Of a DNA stretch of 64,000 nucleotides, positions 46,208 to 57,387 are shown one piece after another. The stretch comes from Hymenopellis radicata. Its lineage: Eukaryota; Basidiomycota; Agaricomycetes; Agaricales; Physalacriaceae. The first letter of the stretch is position 1. Every line of letters begins with the position of its first letter. The notes under the pieces are model-generated. The model searched no databases. It saw only the letters and a program-made list of their open reading frames with translations, and had not been told where the DNA came from. Location: positions 1 to 64,000 of the forward strand of contig JADNRX010000036.1 in NCBI GenBank assembly GCA_015501595.1. The letters are read 5' to 3'. The position numbers were made by a program, and so were the translations under genes.

Positions 46208-47731
46208 TTACTGTGTCTCGGGAATGAACAATTCCACATCCAAACCATTCTCCAGGAACGGCTGAATCATCGCCTGCCACTCAGCGGTGACTAGAGGACA
46301 ACGTAACCTATCCACCGCAATCCCACAGTACTCCAATCCGCTCTCCATCCGCGCTTCAAAAAACTCTTGCACCGCCGCCATATGCTCTGGATGCACGGAA
46401 AAGCGAAAGCACTCCAGCGCCGGGACGGGGAACCCGCCGACCAGTCCCTTGCGCGACAGGAAATCGAGCGCTTGTGGAGGAATCCCCGCTGCTCGGTAAT
46501 GCGAGTTGTCTTCCAGCTGGAGGTCGACGAGCGCTGTCTGGGACGCGAGGATCTCGGTGATGAGATCGCGCACAGCGACGTTCCGCACAATGAGGGTCTT
46601 TAACATGCACCCCGAGCGCGCAAAGAACTCGACGTCGTTATCCCTCGGCCAGCACAAGCCGGGCGCGAGACTGGGATTGTAATCCAAATGCGTGAGTGAG
46701 GGGAGAGTGAGGTAATCCAAGACCTCCCGCCCTGGCCGATCGGTGGGTAATTCGAGACGTAGCCGACTGAGGCGATTGTGCAAGACGTTGGGCATGGAGA
46801 GGGGGTCGAGTATAACCTCGCGAATGGAAAGCCCCTCTAACGAAGGTGCGTTCTGGAGCACCTGGAGGAGGGCGGAGAGATATATGCTGCCGATGACTAC
46901 TGTGCGCACATTGCTCAGGCGACCGGTGTCGACGCATGATCCGAGTCTTGAAGGACCCCAGAGCTCCAGCGATTTCAAGTGCACAATGTGCGATAGCAGC
47001 TGCCTGCTCCATGGAATGTATGACTCTGCCTTGTCGCCCCGTTGACAGGAAACTACAAGCTCCAAAGCTTCAGGCATAGAGGCCTCTTTTAAGCTGACAT
47101 GAGAGAGCCAGTCATGGAACCTAAACTTGAGGATGAGGTGGCGTGTGCGTGGAATGAGGTCTGCTACTGTCTGGAACAGGTGGATAGAATCCTCGGTGGT
47201 AAAGCCATCCTGCGGACGCCCTGGATACGAGAAGAATAGTGTCTCGATGGGTAATGTTCCAGCACGCGTTGTCTGCGAACTGAGATATCGTCTGTAATCA
47301 TCTCGTGTTGTCGTTGTGGAGAAATTTGCTGGAGTACATATAGCAACTGTATTCCACAGCCGCGGGGAGGAGAGTGCAGTGGTACGCCATTTGCTACACA
47401 CTTGAAGGAATAAATTCTGCGCGCGTTTGACGATGGATATTTGGTCCTCGAGGCGATCTGAACTGTCGGCCAAGTCCAAAGCCTCTTGGAGACGCGAGTC
47501 GAAATAGGAGAGGAAGATGTGGGTGAGTAGTTCGGGGGGAAGGAGTTTAATGGGACTGAGCCCAAGGATAAACGTGGTCGGGACCAAAAGAATCTTTTGC
47601 GAAGATTCGGTGGGATCCCCGAGTCGCGGTCTAACGCGTCGGTGCCAGTCGTCCTCTTCGGCGGACCTCTTGGCGAGTAGGGTTCTGTCCTCTGTAGTAC
47701 ATGTCGTCGAACAGGCATCTTGAGTGGTCAT
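46208..47731 (-). CDS. F-box-like protein of a different subfamily
   Basis: ATG at 47731 (MTTQDACSTTCTTEDRTLL) gives 507 aa in one exon. The F-box-like motif is at about residues 60-130 (PIKLLPPELLTHIFLSYFDS, then FLQVCSKWRTTALSSPRLW); the long insert between the two halves of the motif is common in this group. The remainder has LRR-like strands (LKSLELWGPSRLG, LPSLTHLDYNPSLAP, LVDLQLEDNSHY, PVPALECFRFSVHPEHMA). It shares no close similarity with the amplified family and no flanking repeat. Likely an SCF adaptor; the target is unknown. Intact. Confidence 0.87.
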   Translation of the reverse strand: MTTQDACSTTCTTEDRTLLAKRSAEEDDWHRRVRPRLGDPTESSQKILLVPTTFILGLSPIKLLPPELLTHIFLSYFDSRLQEALDLADSSDRLEDQISIVKRAQNLFLQVCSKWRTTALSSPRLWNTVAICTPANFSTTTTRDDYRRYLSSQTTRAGTLPIETLFFSYPGRPQDGFTTEDSIHLFQTVADLIPRTRHLILKFRFHDWLSHVSLKEASMPEALELVVSCQRGDKAESYIPWSRQLLSHIVHLKSLELWGPSRLGSCVDTGRLSNVRTVVIGSIYLSALLQVLQNAPSLEGLSIREVILDPLSMPNVLHNRLSRLRLELPTDRPGREVLDYLTLPSLTHLDYNPSLAPGLCWPRDNDVEFFARSGCMLKTLIVRNVAVRDLITEILASQTALVDLQLEDNSHYRAAGIPPQALDFLSRKGLVGGFPVPALECFRFSVHPEHMAAVQEFFEARMESGLEYCGIAVDRLRCPLVTAEWQAMIQPFLENGLDVELFIPETQ

Positions 47732-48364
47732 GCTGGATAAACCGGCAAGGCAATACGATAAACCAATGGGCACTGCGAGCGAGGATGGCTACACACCTGA
47801 GAAAGCAGGCCGTGAACACTGCTCTGGACGGCAATGTTTGAGAATGTTTTTCGGAGACGACAAATGAGGGGGAGTGATAAGATTCTTGTGTTCCGACGGC
47901 CTCTGTCAATTGACTTACGTAATCTAGCTCACGTTTTCTCCTTCCTTCCTCCCGACATCAACAATTTGGGCTTAGAGTAAAAAGGCCATGTCCCCATGCG
48001 TTGACTCGACTGGGACCCGTACACTCTGTCTTATCGATGTTCCACGTTTATTCGAGCAACATCATGGTCAGTTATTTACGTATCTAAAGGGTACATTGAT
48101 TGAAACATTTTATCAGGTAAACTTAAAGCGATAAATAATCCAGATTCCAGACCCTACGAAATGTTCAAACTAATTGAAACCGGGACTTCCTTTCTCTTCT
48201 CACGCTCTCGTTCCCTCAGCTCCCTTATCTCAACTTCCTGTTCCATGGTACCCATCCTCTCACCTTGAGCTCTTCTTCGTTCTCTGCCGCTCCATGCGGT
48301 CTTCTGAAGTCACCTATTCAACCACTCCTCTTCCCTGGTCGCTTTTCCGTCGGCGGTGTCATTG
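47732..48364. other. Intergenic gap
   Basis: About 630 bp between the F-box gene start and the end of the nucleotidyltransferase-like gene. Open frames here are short and unlike known families. It should contain the promoter of the F-box gene and the 3' UTR of the next gene. Confidence 0.5.
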
Positions 48365-49376
48365 TCACCCCACCTGATTGAACCGTTTGGACGCTGCATT
48401 GCCGGATCCCGTGCTTGCAATATGACGCGGGGCAGTTGCGGCGCTTCCTGTGGAAGTGGTACCAGCGACGGGCTGCTGGGTGCTTCCCTCCCTCTGAGCA
48501 CGCCGAGCCAGGCGCGCCTTGCGTGCAGCGGCCTTTTGATCCCGCCTCTCATGTAGGAACCTCACGCGTTCCCGGACATCTTCTTGAAGTATCGCCTCGT
48601 TCGACACTCCAATAGCAACCCACTCAGAAATCCTTCGAGGGGTAACTTGCTTCATTATGTGGCTCTCGTTGTGATTGAGCTTCACGTACTCGCGAACGCG
48701 AGCGCCAGCAGAAACAACGAGAGTTTCGGGAGCCAAGTCGCAGCGCGCGCTTGTCTAGCCACTGCCATGGCGAGGAGTTCGTCGATATCCTTGATGTCAT
48801 CGCCGGTCTTTGCATGCAAATGGGCGGCCCGTGCATTTCTATGATCGTCCCAGCCGCGCAGTTTCAACAGCAGGAGTGGGAAGAGAGGCATGACTGGGAG
48901 GCTGAACGTCACGTGTGAACACAGCACAACGTGCTCCTGCGGAATACGAGGAATCTCAAGCAACCCAGGAATCAAGATATCCACTTTGCAGTGGCGGGGT
49001 GGCGCCGAGGAGAGGGTGTAATACAGGATCTTATACGTTTTCTTCGGTTCTTGGACGAGACGAGGCGGAAACGCGTATCCGCGCTGTGGATAGTGCGCTT
49101 TAACGCCTCTTCGTCCATGTTTGCGTTGAACACGACGAGATCAACATCCTAAACAAATATTGGCTTCAACAGTCGTCATCCAACACCGACTTTGGAACGT
49201 ACCCGTGGGACACGATGCTTCATGCCATGTAACACGCATGCGGCGCTTCCGAACAAGCAGGCGTGTGGGATACCTTTGGCGCGGAGTGCAGAGAACGCAG
49301 CGTCTGCAGCAGTGCAGACCTCTGTCGTTGTGAGAGCAGGAAAGGGTGTATCTGAAGGCCGTTGCTGGTGGTTCAT
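48365..49376 (-). CDS. Nucleotidyltransferase-fold protein, apparent frameshifts
   Basis: ATG at 49376 (MNHQQRPSDTPFPALTTTEV). Exon 1 ends at 49203; a 54 bp GT-AG intron; exon 2 from 49148. Motifs of the DNA polymerase beta-like nucleotidyltransferase fold: ACLFGSAACVLHG (G-S with helix) and, across the intron, RVPRDVDLVVF (D-x-D metal site). It continues KVDILIPGLLEIP, LLLKLRGWDDHR, KTGDDIKDIDELLAM and a basic, Gly/Ser-rich tail. Two frame slips, near 49045 and 48735, would each be cured by one more G. This is a common uncharacterised family in mushroom genomes; the substrate is unknown. A domain hit to a toxin/antitoxin-type transferase would be plausible but is not shown here. Confidence 0.65.
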
Positions 49377-50159
49377 GATGAAGAAGGCCTCGAGGCTCTG
49401 CACAGTCAGAGCGTGGACATTTCGAAGATCATCACGGCATGTGCCTTTGATTGAGATATTTTGGCGCTTCTTCTGACTGCACTGGATGTCAGCGCTTAAG
49501 TGAGCACTCGTCTACATCCCAGGGATTCGAATCGTCGAACTCAGACGCTCTCTCATTAGGTCCCGAACGGAACGAAACAATCTGGAGGACAAAGGGCTTT
49601 CAATGAGGAAGTGGCGTATACAATACTTCCTCGGTTGGCTGGTCTTTGATATGTGGTCCTTTTCTTGCTCATCTTTCACCCAGAAACGGCTCTAGCGCAA
49701 CTATGACGCTCGCCTCCAACTCTTTGTTCTCGATTTTGCACAATAACATATTGGACCACCCGGCCCTTGTCGTTCCAAGGCTATAAAGACCGCGCTGGTC
49801 GACCCAACTTGCCCAGTATCCACCACCACTGTCAATTTCTATCTGCTCTGCAAATGGTTGGATATTTCCTTGGCTCGTCGATGATTCACTAATCAACTAT
49901 TTCAGGCTCTCTGTCAATTCTTCTTGAAAGGTGCATGTAAATTCTCGAATAATTGTAGGAATGTGCACCCCGAAGGACCTTTCCGTGTGTATTAGTTTTC
50001 CGCGCCTATACGTAGTTTACTTACTGCTGTCTTGCGGAAGGTAACTACACCCGTATCAAACTCGTCGCTTCAGAAAAAAGGAAGAAGATCTTGCTGCTAG
50101 CAAACGTGCGCTTGGTAAGACATCATGTTCTCTCGCCTGGCGTTAGCTAACATCGTCGT
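49377..50159. other. Intergenic gap
   Basis: No supported gene in about 780 bp. Short frames only. A few splice-like joins (near 49910-50160) may belong to the relic that follows. Confidence 0.45.
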
Positions 50160-50722
50160 TGTCAGTGGGCTGGTCTGAAGAAGAAACGTCACATTTGACT
50201 CCACCAGGCGTCTGGCCGGCGTCTGTATCGAAGGAATTCGATAACATACCGCCTCATGCCCAGGGGCCCGACTTCTACGCTCCGTACCGCGAACTACTGA
50301 GTTCTATTTTCCCTGCGACATCTGGGTTTCAGCATCGTTGGCCACAGACCGCTTATTCTCAACTTTTACGTCTACGTCTACGACGTGTACCTCGCCAACC
50401 AGCCCATCTTCATCCTACTTCTAAACGCGGAGACAATGTTGTTCTCGACGAGTACCCGGGAAGGTGTTGATAGTCAGCTCCGGCAGCACATGAAGGATTT
50501 ACTTGCCAAGAGTTCGGTGTCGGTCCTCCAAGGGCTTGTGCGTTTGGGCGACGCCTGGCGTTCTACTGCGGTGATAAGAGCGCAATCACGCCACCTGTTG
50601 GAACAGATGATCCCCTCGACACAGCGCCGGTTGATCGTTGGGACTGCGATGTTCTCAATCCTGATGGTGCGCAACGCTTGAAAGCACTCGCTACAGAGAT
50701 CAAGATGCGTCACGGAATGTAA
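50160..50722 (+). pseudogene. Relic of an uncharacterised Agaricomycete protein family
   Basis: Pieces in different frames follow one another in the order of a family I recall as common in mushroom genomes: FDNIPPHAQGPDFYAPYREL, then LLSSIFPATSGF, YVYDVYLANQPIFIL, REGVDSQLRQHMKDLLA, LQGLVRLGD, and DTAPVDRWDCDVLNPDGAQR, ending KALATEIKMRHGM and a stop. Frame shifts lie near 50360, 50440 and 50600. The family name and function are unknown to me, so this rests on pattern memory only. Confidence 0.45.
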
Positions 50723-51713
50723 GTGGCATTTGTTTTTTAGTGTGTTCGTATCTGATGTTTTCTGCAGCGCGTACATCTAGACTCTCTTTACGTCAAATAA
50801 ATACAAGCGACATGAATGTAGCTAGTAGTAGTCGCAGATTCTACGACATAATGAAATCTCATTACGAACCCTCTTGCATCTCGGTCTGAGTGCACTTCGA
50901 GTTGAGGCCTGACTAGCAGACATAAATTGGGCTCGGACCACTTACATCGAGTACCTGTAAGTATGTAGGCCGTGCAATTTCTGCCCCACATAGTTACTAA
51001 GCAGTCACGTGAACCTTTCGGAGACCTGCCCGGTTCTTTCCAGTTGTTACGACGCCACTGCCATTGCCTGGCCAGCTACAGCTGAGCCGTTATTTTCTAA
51101 TCGGCACGTATGACCACCGTTTCCCCACAGATTTCTTGCATTGATTGCCAACGACTCATGGGATTTTGTGGCGACGACGCGACGTCGAGAACTGCCAGCG
51201 AAGGACACAGAAAGACCACCAAACGCTAACAGGGCCGTAGGTGACTCAGATTTTATCGATCCAAGTTTGAGAAAGCGTAGGATTTTGACCTTCTGATCAA
51301 ACAATCATCAATATGCTGAACTGATTGTCATTGTCCCAGAGGAGTAACAGGAAGATTCTCTTTGTTCTATGAGCGCCGCAGGTTTCAGGATTGTCAATGC
51401 TCTCAGACAAACCACGTTTAGAGTGGCATGACCACCCCGACCAGTGTGCGGTTCGAAAGCAGAAACGCAGAGGATCCCTTGAACAGGCACTCGATGTCAA
51501 CGCCTCTTCCCGAATATTTACTTCGGCCTTTGGCGTCTACAGCAGTTTACCAAATCGGGCACAAAGGAAAAGAACAGCATTTCGGAAAACAAATGAAGCA
51601 TGGCATCGCCAAATTGGGATATTGTTCAACCCCGCCATCTATATAACTTGGATTTGACCATCATCTTCGATTGTGCTCATATTTTCCCATCCTTCAACTG
51701 ACCAACGCTCACG
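50723..51713. other. Intergenic gap
   Basis: About 990 bp with no supported gene. Several open frames on both strands lack recognisable content. The 5' flank of the zinc-finger gene lies at the right end (GATATTGTTCAACCCC, ATCTATATAACTTGG: possible TATA element near 51641). Confidence 0.45.
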
Positions 51714-53047
51714 ATGCCGGTTGGTCCATCCGCCTTCCCGTTTGTTGCTGGGATGCTGATCTCTTTTATTTACTCGCAGAGAGCCCCACGAACCCGCTAT
51801 CAATCGCTTTCGCCGCCACCTTCAACAACAACAGCTCGAAAGCTCCATCTTTGTCCAGCTGATGGATGCTCCTACTCAACCGTGAACTCGGGCGACTTGA
51901 GCCGCCATATGAAGCAGCATTTATCACCGGAAGAACGAGCAAACCAGTGAGCATTATCTTCAGCCACCAGTTTGCGACATCTCCTAAGTGCCTCCTTCCG
52001 TAGCATGTACAAATGCCCTTTCTGCGACTACCAAGAGCTGCAAAAATACAATGTAGGAGTCCACATCGCCAAACAGTACGTGTTCACCGTCTACCTTTTT
52101 TCTATAGAGCCTCATTGTAGCTTTGTCTTTACAGCAAAGATGTTAAGCCCTTTGCCTGCCCCTCCTGCGAGAAAAGCTACTCGGATCCCGCCACCTTGAC
52201 TCGGCACAAGAAGGCTAAACACAACCATCGACCTCATCACACCGCTCGTTATTACCTCGCTCGTGAGCAAGACGCGAGCGAGCCTCCGTCCCCCACGCCC
52301 AAAAGGCGGGAAGAAGCGCTCGTCATCTCGACGGAAGCCGGCGTCGGACGAGCCTGCCTGGTCCGCATTACAGGACGATGATGACTTTGCGCCGCCGAGG
52401 CCATTGGACTCGGAACATCGAACCTCTCCCTTCTTTCAAGGACCTCAAGTTGGGAGACGCGGCTCTCGACGCAGAGATGCGCGCAGACGACCGTGAATCT
52501 CGCCGCTCGTTGTTCACCCAGAGCGCCGACGGTCGCTTCAGGCTGCCAGAGCTTCCACCGATGCGACCGCGTCCCTTGAGGTCGATGTATCGCTCGCCTT
52601 CTAGCTCGAGCTCCCTGGGACTGGGACGCATGTCCAGCAGTCCGTCCGTCTCACCTGCGCCCACCCACTGGGAATATTCCCATCAATGGCCGAGGACCTC
52701 CCGTCCAATTTCGCCACTCTCAGACCGTGCCGACGATGACTATTATTACCGCAGCTCCTCAGCCAGCTCGTTGTCCGACTCCGCCTACAACGACCATCGG
52801 GCTCAATCCACCGGCTCCCTCAGCCCGCCCTCGTCCTCTACTCTTTTCTGATCGGTCCACGCAGAGCTACCACTTCGTCGGCCGTCACATGTTCAAGAGC
52901 GGTCGTGGGTCGTCGGAGTCTGAGGAGGAGATTGACGAGTTGGAGGAGGGAGATGAGGAGTTCGTCCCTTACCGCCACGTCAGGTTTATTCAAGCCAACT
53001 GCCCTTCGAAGGGCAGGACCAGTAACGGACCGATGGTCCGCTACTAG
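51714..53047 (+). CDS. C2H2 zinc-finger protein, probable transcription factor
   Basis: ATG at 51714. Exons 51714-51946, 52004-52075 and 52135-53047; both introns are GT-AG and restore finger residues. Three fingers: C-x4-C-x12-H-x3-H (CPADGCSYS...HMKQH), C-x2-C-x12-H-x3-H (YKCPFCDYQ...HIAKH, its last His made by the splice), and C-x2-C-x12-H-x4-H (FACPSCEKSYS...HKKAKH). The tail is Ser/Pro-rich with LPSFKDLKLGDA, SSSASSLSDSAYN and an acidic SSESEEEIDELEEGDEEF. The tail changes frame near 52310, 52415 and 52850, each explicable by a single base, so the C-terminus is uncertain. Likely nuclear, DNA-binding. Confidence 0.8.
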
Positions 53048-53382
53048 TAAGTATTTTCAATGGACTCGCCAAATTTTTTCCTGTTTGAAGTTTTCTCACT
53101 GCTATCGAGTTATGCTTTCCATATTACTCAAGTTATCATTCCGAATTGTACAAATATCGCTCTCCTCGTACTCCTGCTATCATCTTGCTTACTATACAAA
53201 CAGTTTTCTGTACGCCGCATATCGTTGTCTTGTCTTGTCTGTTATATGTTGAAATCTACTATATACGTGTTATTTTTACCAGATTCAAGCTCGACCTAAG
53301 GGATCACGACGAAATTCACAAGAGCAACATCTGACGAAGATCTGCGGAAGGGAGTAAGCCGACGCTAAATAGGTGTGACTAT
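53048..53382. other. AT-rich intergenic stretch
   Basis: About 330 bp, unusually AT-rich for this window. It probably contains the 3' UTR and terminator of the zinc-finger gene. No gene. Confidence 0.5.
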
Positions 53383-53955
53383 ACAGGAGCCTCCCGCTTA
53401 TTCCCAAGAATCTCTTCAATCTTCAATTGACCATAACCTCCGGTGTCAACTTGGGCAGAACCTGCAACGTCTTGAGATTCTCGACGATCTGCTCCGGACG
53501 GCTGGCACCCAGAATGATAGTGGCCGTGTTCGGATTCTCCGCTACCCAAGCAAGGGGCGGAGAGCTCATTGTCGTTCCGAGGTCTAGGCTCGTGTTAATG
53601 CTTAGAAGTAAGCACCTACCTCAGTCCTGCTAATTTGGTGAGCTTCTTGACCTTGGCGATGATAGCTTGACCTTCGGGTTGTCGGAGGAGTCCTGCGACA
53701 TAAGATGAAACTTTGGACGACGTATCGGAGAGCCTCGAGTGTGGCGTGAGGGCTCAGCCAACGATGAACTACGAAGATCACAAGTACTGGCTCACCTATT
53801 CTGATACAGGCCCAATCAGGTTCAGGGGCCGTGAAGCAACATCTTGAGCGGTCAGTTCACTCGTAGATTACCTGCAAGCGACAACTTACTATGGGCTTCC
53901 TGAATCTCGCGAGCAGGCCATTCCGATGTACCCCAGTACAGGCCTATTCAACACA
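53383..53955 (-). pseudogene. Aldo-keto reductase (Kv-beta-like), C-terminal half relic
   Basis: The minus strand reads LYWGTSEWPAREIQEAHS after an AG, the family motif at the end of strand 6. It then reads LLRQPEGQAIIAKVKKLTKL and, after a GTAGGTGC donor and intron, PPLAWVAENPNTATIILGAS, RPEQIVENLKTLQVLPKLTP and EVM, with a stop three codons later (VN*). The family ending I-E-x-I-L-G-N-K is readable one frame over. The central part between EAHS and LLRQ is missing or scrambled. NADPH-binding residues GASRPEQ are visible. Broken, not functional as read. Confidence 0.8.
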
Positions 53956-54391
53956 TTAATCTCAGCTGACTGCGGACAAATAGGAAGCAGAGGATTAGCC
54001 GTCCCATCCAGCAAACCGCACCTCAAAATTCCTCGACATGGAGCGGCCATCCGCACCGGCGCCTTGCGATTCTCCGTCCCCAGCATACATACGTCCCGCC
54101 GGGCCACACGCCGTCCGGAATTCGTTTAGTATAAGCAGCACTGTCACAGCACAATGAATTTCAAGTTGACGTTCTTCAACACGCCCGCAGGGAAGCCTTT
54201 TTCGAATGGAACGTCTTCAGCCAGGCGACCTTGAAGGCAGAGATGTGCAGGGGCATTACAGAATCGGATCTATTGTTTTGACTACTGACAAGTTGGGAGT
54301 CCATCACCACAAACTCTACGCCGCACCCACCTACATTCCCTAGAATACCCTCCGATGCCTGCCACCACCGCCGCTAGTAGGTCATAAATCG
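53956..54391 (-). pseudogene. Divergent GS exon 4 relic and F-box 3' flank
   Basis: Reverse-strand counterpart of 35535-35995. It reads FEKGFPAGVLKNVN, RTACGPAGRTYVCWG in shifted frames, ENRKAPVRMAAP, then RFAG-type codons with stops. Exon 5 is absent: past GTCCGCAG the aldo-keto reductase relic begins. Nearly identical to the relic after F-box gene C, so the unit was copied with its flank. Confidence 0.75.
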
Positions 54392-56101
54392 TCAACCAAG
54401 AACCCCTTCAAAGTGAATGTTCAGAAACATCCCATCTTCAGCCAGTCCACGAAGAACGGACGTTTCGTAATCATTGAATACACCTTCCTGTATACTAGGC
54501 ACCTTGTTCTCGGAGCGCCGAGCCATGTCGAAGTCTGAACGTAGACCAAAGTGAAACCTCTCGAGCGTTGATAGCCCGACCTCAGAGTCATTGCCTGCAT
54601 ACCGGGCTTTGAGCATAGCAACAAAGTCGTTGTAAGGTTGAAGGTATGGAATATGATCCATGTCCGTATGACCAGTCACGTCAATGTCGAGTGACACTAG
54701 TCGAGGAAGGAAAGCGACGCGGTGCCCTGGGACGACCTCCAGAGCTTTCATGACTTCTATAATTTGCGTCCTACTCCACCTATCTGGTAAATATTGTTCG
54801 GAATCCAGCACTGATGCCCACAACTGCAGTGTAGCAAGTTCGGTTGTCTGAGAGAGAATGGAGAGGAGAAGATGGGGATCAGAGGGATGTAGAGTTAACG
54901 GCACCTGGATGAGCCTGAGCTCAGTGAGATTGCTTGCGCAACGGGATCGTCGGATGAGGCAATAGAAGGCGTAGAGTGTATCAGGATAGGGAAAACTAAA
55001 GCTTGCGTCAAGAGCAGCTACTTCCAGTCGGGGCAGAGTGAGAGAATCTAGGAGATTGGGATAGATCACTTTCAGGTCGCGAAGGTATGGGAGAGTTAGG
55101 GCGTGCAGGAGTGGATCCGGCGTGCCTTCGTTAACATCTACACGAAGGCTTTCGAGCAACGGACACCGGCCAACCAAGTCCACATAGGCTCTGAAATAAT
55201 CGGCACGCAACTGGTCGTCCAAACACAAACATGTGATCTGTTTCACTGGAAGCTCCACCATACGAGGATCCGCTCCGGTGAGGACTACCGTCACCAGACG
55301 TGGACAATCCTTGAAAGCCGATATTACTGCATTGTCAGAGCCCAGACCCCTTACGGTGCGCAAATACAAGACTTCTAGCTGAGGCATCCGCCCGCGAAGA
55401 GGCGCATAAGGCAAATCCGACAACTCGACATGGTAATCAACCACACGCGCTGTCTGCCATCGATAGGATTCTGCAAACACCTTCTCTCGCATACGGCGTA
55501 GGAAAGGAAGATCCTCAACGCTGTTTCGGATAAAGGTGATATCCAGCAAATGCTGGTGGGAGCGCTCAAGGACAAAGGCTAGGAGTTCTACATCCCTCTC
55601 AGACACTGACCGGAGTAATGGGAATTTAAGCACAATAGACGACCAGCATGAATGGAGAGAGAAAGCAAGATTGCGCCAGGTCTGGCACACCTGGCTGAGT
55701 TGCCAAATGGTGCGGGAGGGCCAATGAAGCACTTCGCTCCGGTCCAAGGACTCCAAGAAATGTCCATACAGGAAGATTTCAGACCAGATCTCTGGGGGAA
55801 TACGACGTCGTGTGGAAATGATATTTTCATAATTCTGTTTTATGTCTTTCAGCGCGTCTCGCTCCTGCTCAAAGGACTCGAGAGCGAGCCGCGCTGTGGT
55901 GACTGCAGCATCCGAGTCGACATCCAAGATATCCTGGTCAAGAGCAGGGAGGATGGTGGTCTGGATATCGGACAGTTCTCGGTCCGTCGGTGGAAGGTTG
56001 GACATGGAAAGGTGATGAAAAGGAATAGCGGTTTGGTCTTGGCGTTCAAGACGAGCGCTACGACGGGGGAGAGCCCCGCATGGCGAACAGCTGGATTCCA
56101 T
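54392..56101 (-). CDS. F-box-like protein F (full length)
   Basis: Family start at ATG 56101 (MESSCSPCGALPRRSA); single exon, 569 aa. Coiled coil (LPPTDRELSDIQ, LESFEQERDALKDIKQ), F-box RRIPPEIWSEIFLYGHFLES and WQLSQVCQTWRNLAFSLHSCW. The LRR-like half carries its own variants (LRGRMPQLEVLYLRTVRGLG, LPRLEVAALDASFSFPYPD, LPRLVSLDIDVTGHTDMDH) and ends NIHFEGVLG. An open frame extends 75 codons upstream through the shared flank, but the ATG common to all copies is the better start. No lesions. With C and D this is one of three intact members in the window. Confidence 0.88.
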   Translation of the reverse strand: MESSCSPCGALPRRSARLERQDQTAIPFHHLSMSNLPPTDRELSDIQTTILPALDQDILDVDSDAAVTTARLALESFEQERDALKDIKQNYENIISTRRRIPPEIWSEIFLYGHFLESLDRSEVLHWPSRTIWQLSQVCQTWRNLAFSLHSCWSSIVLKFPLLRSVSERDVELLAFVLERSHQHLLDITFIRNSVEDLPFLRRMREKVFAESYRWQTARVVDYHVELSDLPYAPLRGRMPQLEVLYLRTVRGLGSDNAVISAFKDCPRLVTVVLTGADPRMVELPVKQITCLCLDDQLRADYFRAYVDLVGRCPLLESLRVDVNEGTPDPLLHALTLPYLRDLKVIYPNLLDSLTLPRLEVAALDASFSFPYPDTLYAFYCLIRRSRCASNLTELRLIQVPLTLHPSDPHLLLSILSQTTELATLQLWASVLDSEQYLPDRWSRTQIIEVMKALEVVPGHRVAFLPRLVSLDIDVTGHTDMDHIPYLQPYNDFVAMLKARYAGNDSEVGLSTLERFHFGLRSDFDMARRSENKVPSIQEGVFNDYETSVLRGLAEDGMFLNIHFEGVLG

Positions 56102-56470
56102 AGACGTATCTCGCAATCTGTGATAGTGGGTGAGATGCCAGCCTGCGTGCCATAAATTAGGTATAAACAAACCTGGTGCCCGTAACAGAGACTCGAGGTA
56201 AGAAGGACGCTCGTAGATCGGTGATGAAGGATGTTGGGAGTGACGATGAAGGATGTTGCAAGAAATAAGCGCCGTTGTACAGACGACAAATGCGCCTGTC
56301 AACTGTGTAAACAAGCATGACGACAATGAAGACGAGAACGCACTTATTAGCGGCTGGATGGGCTGCTAGTCAACGCGCGGTGGGAAACACTAACGATAAG
56401 GTATCGATGATGATGATGGTGTAGAAGGGTGGGGCCGGTTGATCACGAGCGCGTCCCTTTACGCTGTACT

Positions 56471-56640
56471 GCTTCTCATAAGTCTATCGTCAATTCGGAG
56501 AAGATCAGACTCGCGTACAATCCTATGTTCATGATCATGAGAGGATAAACTTCGTTTCAAAGCCGACCAGGCATTCGTCGCGTTGAGCCGATCTACAGAT
56601 CACCACGTTCATCAGGAAAAAGGTGCCCAGGTAATATTTT
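56471..56640 (-). pseudogene. Divergent GS exon 3 relic before F-box F
   Basis: Read on the minus strand, 56590-56520 gives GCTCAACGCGACGAATGCC, then LVGFETKFILS followed by stops, the same exon 3 piece as in block B (20575). The exon 2 part is not seen: the sequence past about 56620 is different. Confidence 0.65.
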
Positions 56641-57387
56641 GAGAATAGCCGTAGAATAGTGCTAATCTGGCTATTCCGCCTCTATTAGAAGGAATAGCAC
56701 CATTTGCCAGAGTTTTACTTTTTAAATAGGTCCCCTAGCTCTTTCAGCTGAATTAGTAGGGAAAAGCAGCACATTTTCCGCCGACTTCACATGGATTTCT
56801 AGCCAACTAAGATCACATTCCCAACATTATACAGAGTTATAGGCTTGGACCCAGTGCAGATAATAGTTAAATACGTGCCACAGGGCGTGATATTGCAAAG
56901 GGGTGCGGTATACAAGGGTGCTATAGCTATATACTACTACGACGGCATGCGACAGTGCAAGACGAGAACACGGCACGAGACGCAGTGGTAACGTGTGAAG
57001 CCATCAGAATCGTAAGTGGTTGCGGGACCATCCCATCGGAGCTGGATGTCCGAGGACGATCGTCGACGTAGGAGGAAGATGGCGCGAGCACGGGCACGAC
57101 GTACGTCCGCCTGAGGTCTCGGCGAGCCGCGGTCTCCTCGAAGGACCAAAGGGCGATGAAACACTAAAAAGCTGGAATATTCTTAGTCACGGGGCTGAGA
57201 GTGTGCAAGGACGCGCACGTACGTTAACAGATGTGAACCGCGGTCAGTCAATTGTGGCATCCACCCGACGATGTCCTTGCCAATGTCTGAAGCTAAGGGA
57301 GCGACCGGTAAAAATGGAAAATGATGAGCTCACAAACGGTCAACAGCACCATGAGGCGTGGCTGACGACGAGAGGGAAGAGACATAC
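56641..57387. other. Unassigned sequence
   Basis: No supported gene. 56640-56740 contains repeated AATAGC/GCTATT words on both strands, suggesting a small inverted structure without clear ends. The open frame at 57020-57420 lacks any recognisable feature. Confidence 0.4.

Noticed and set aside
56640..56740. Small MITE based on repeated AATAGC/GCTATT words
   Set aside because: No matching termini or target duplication could be defined.
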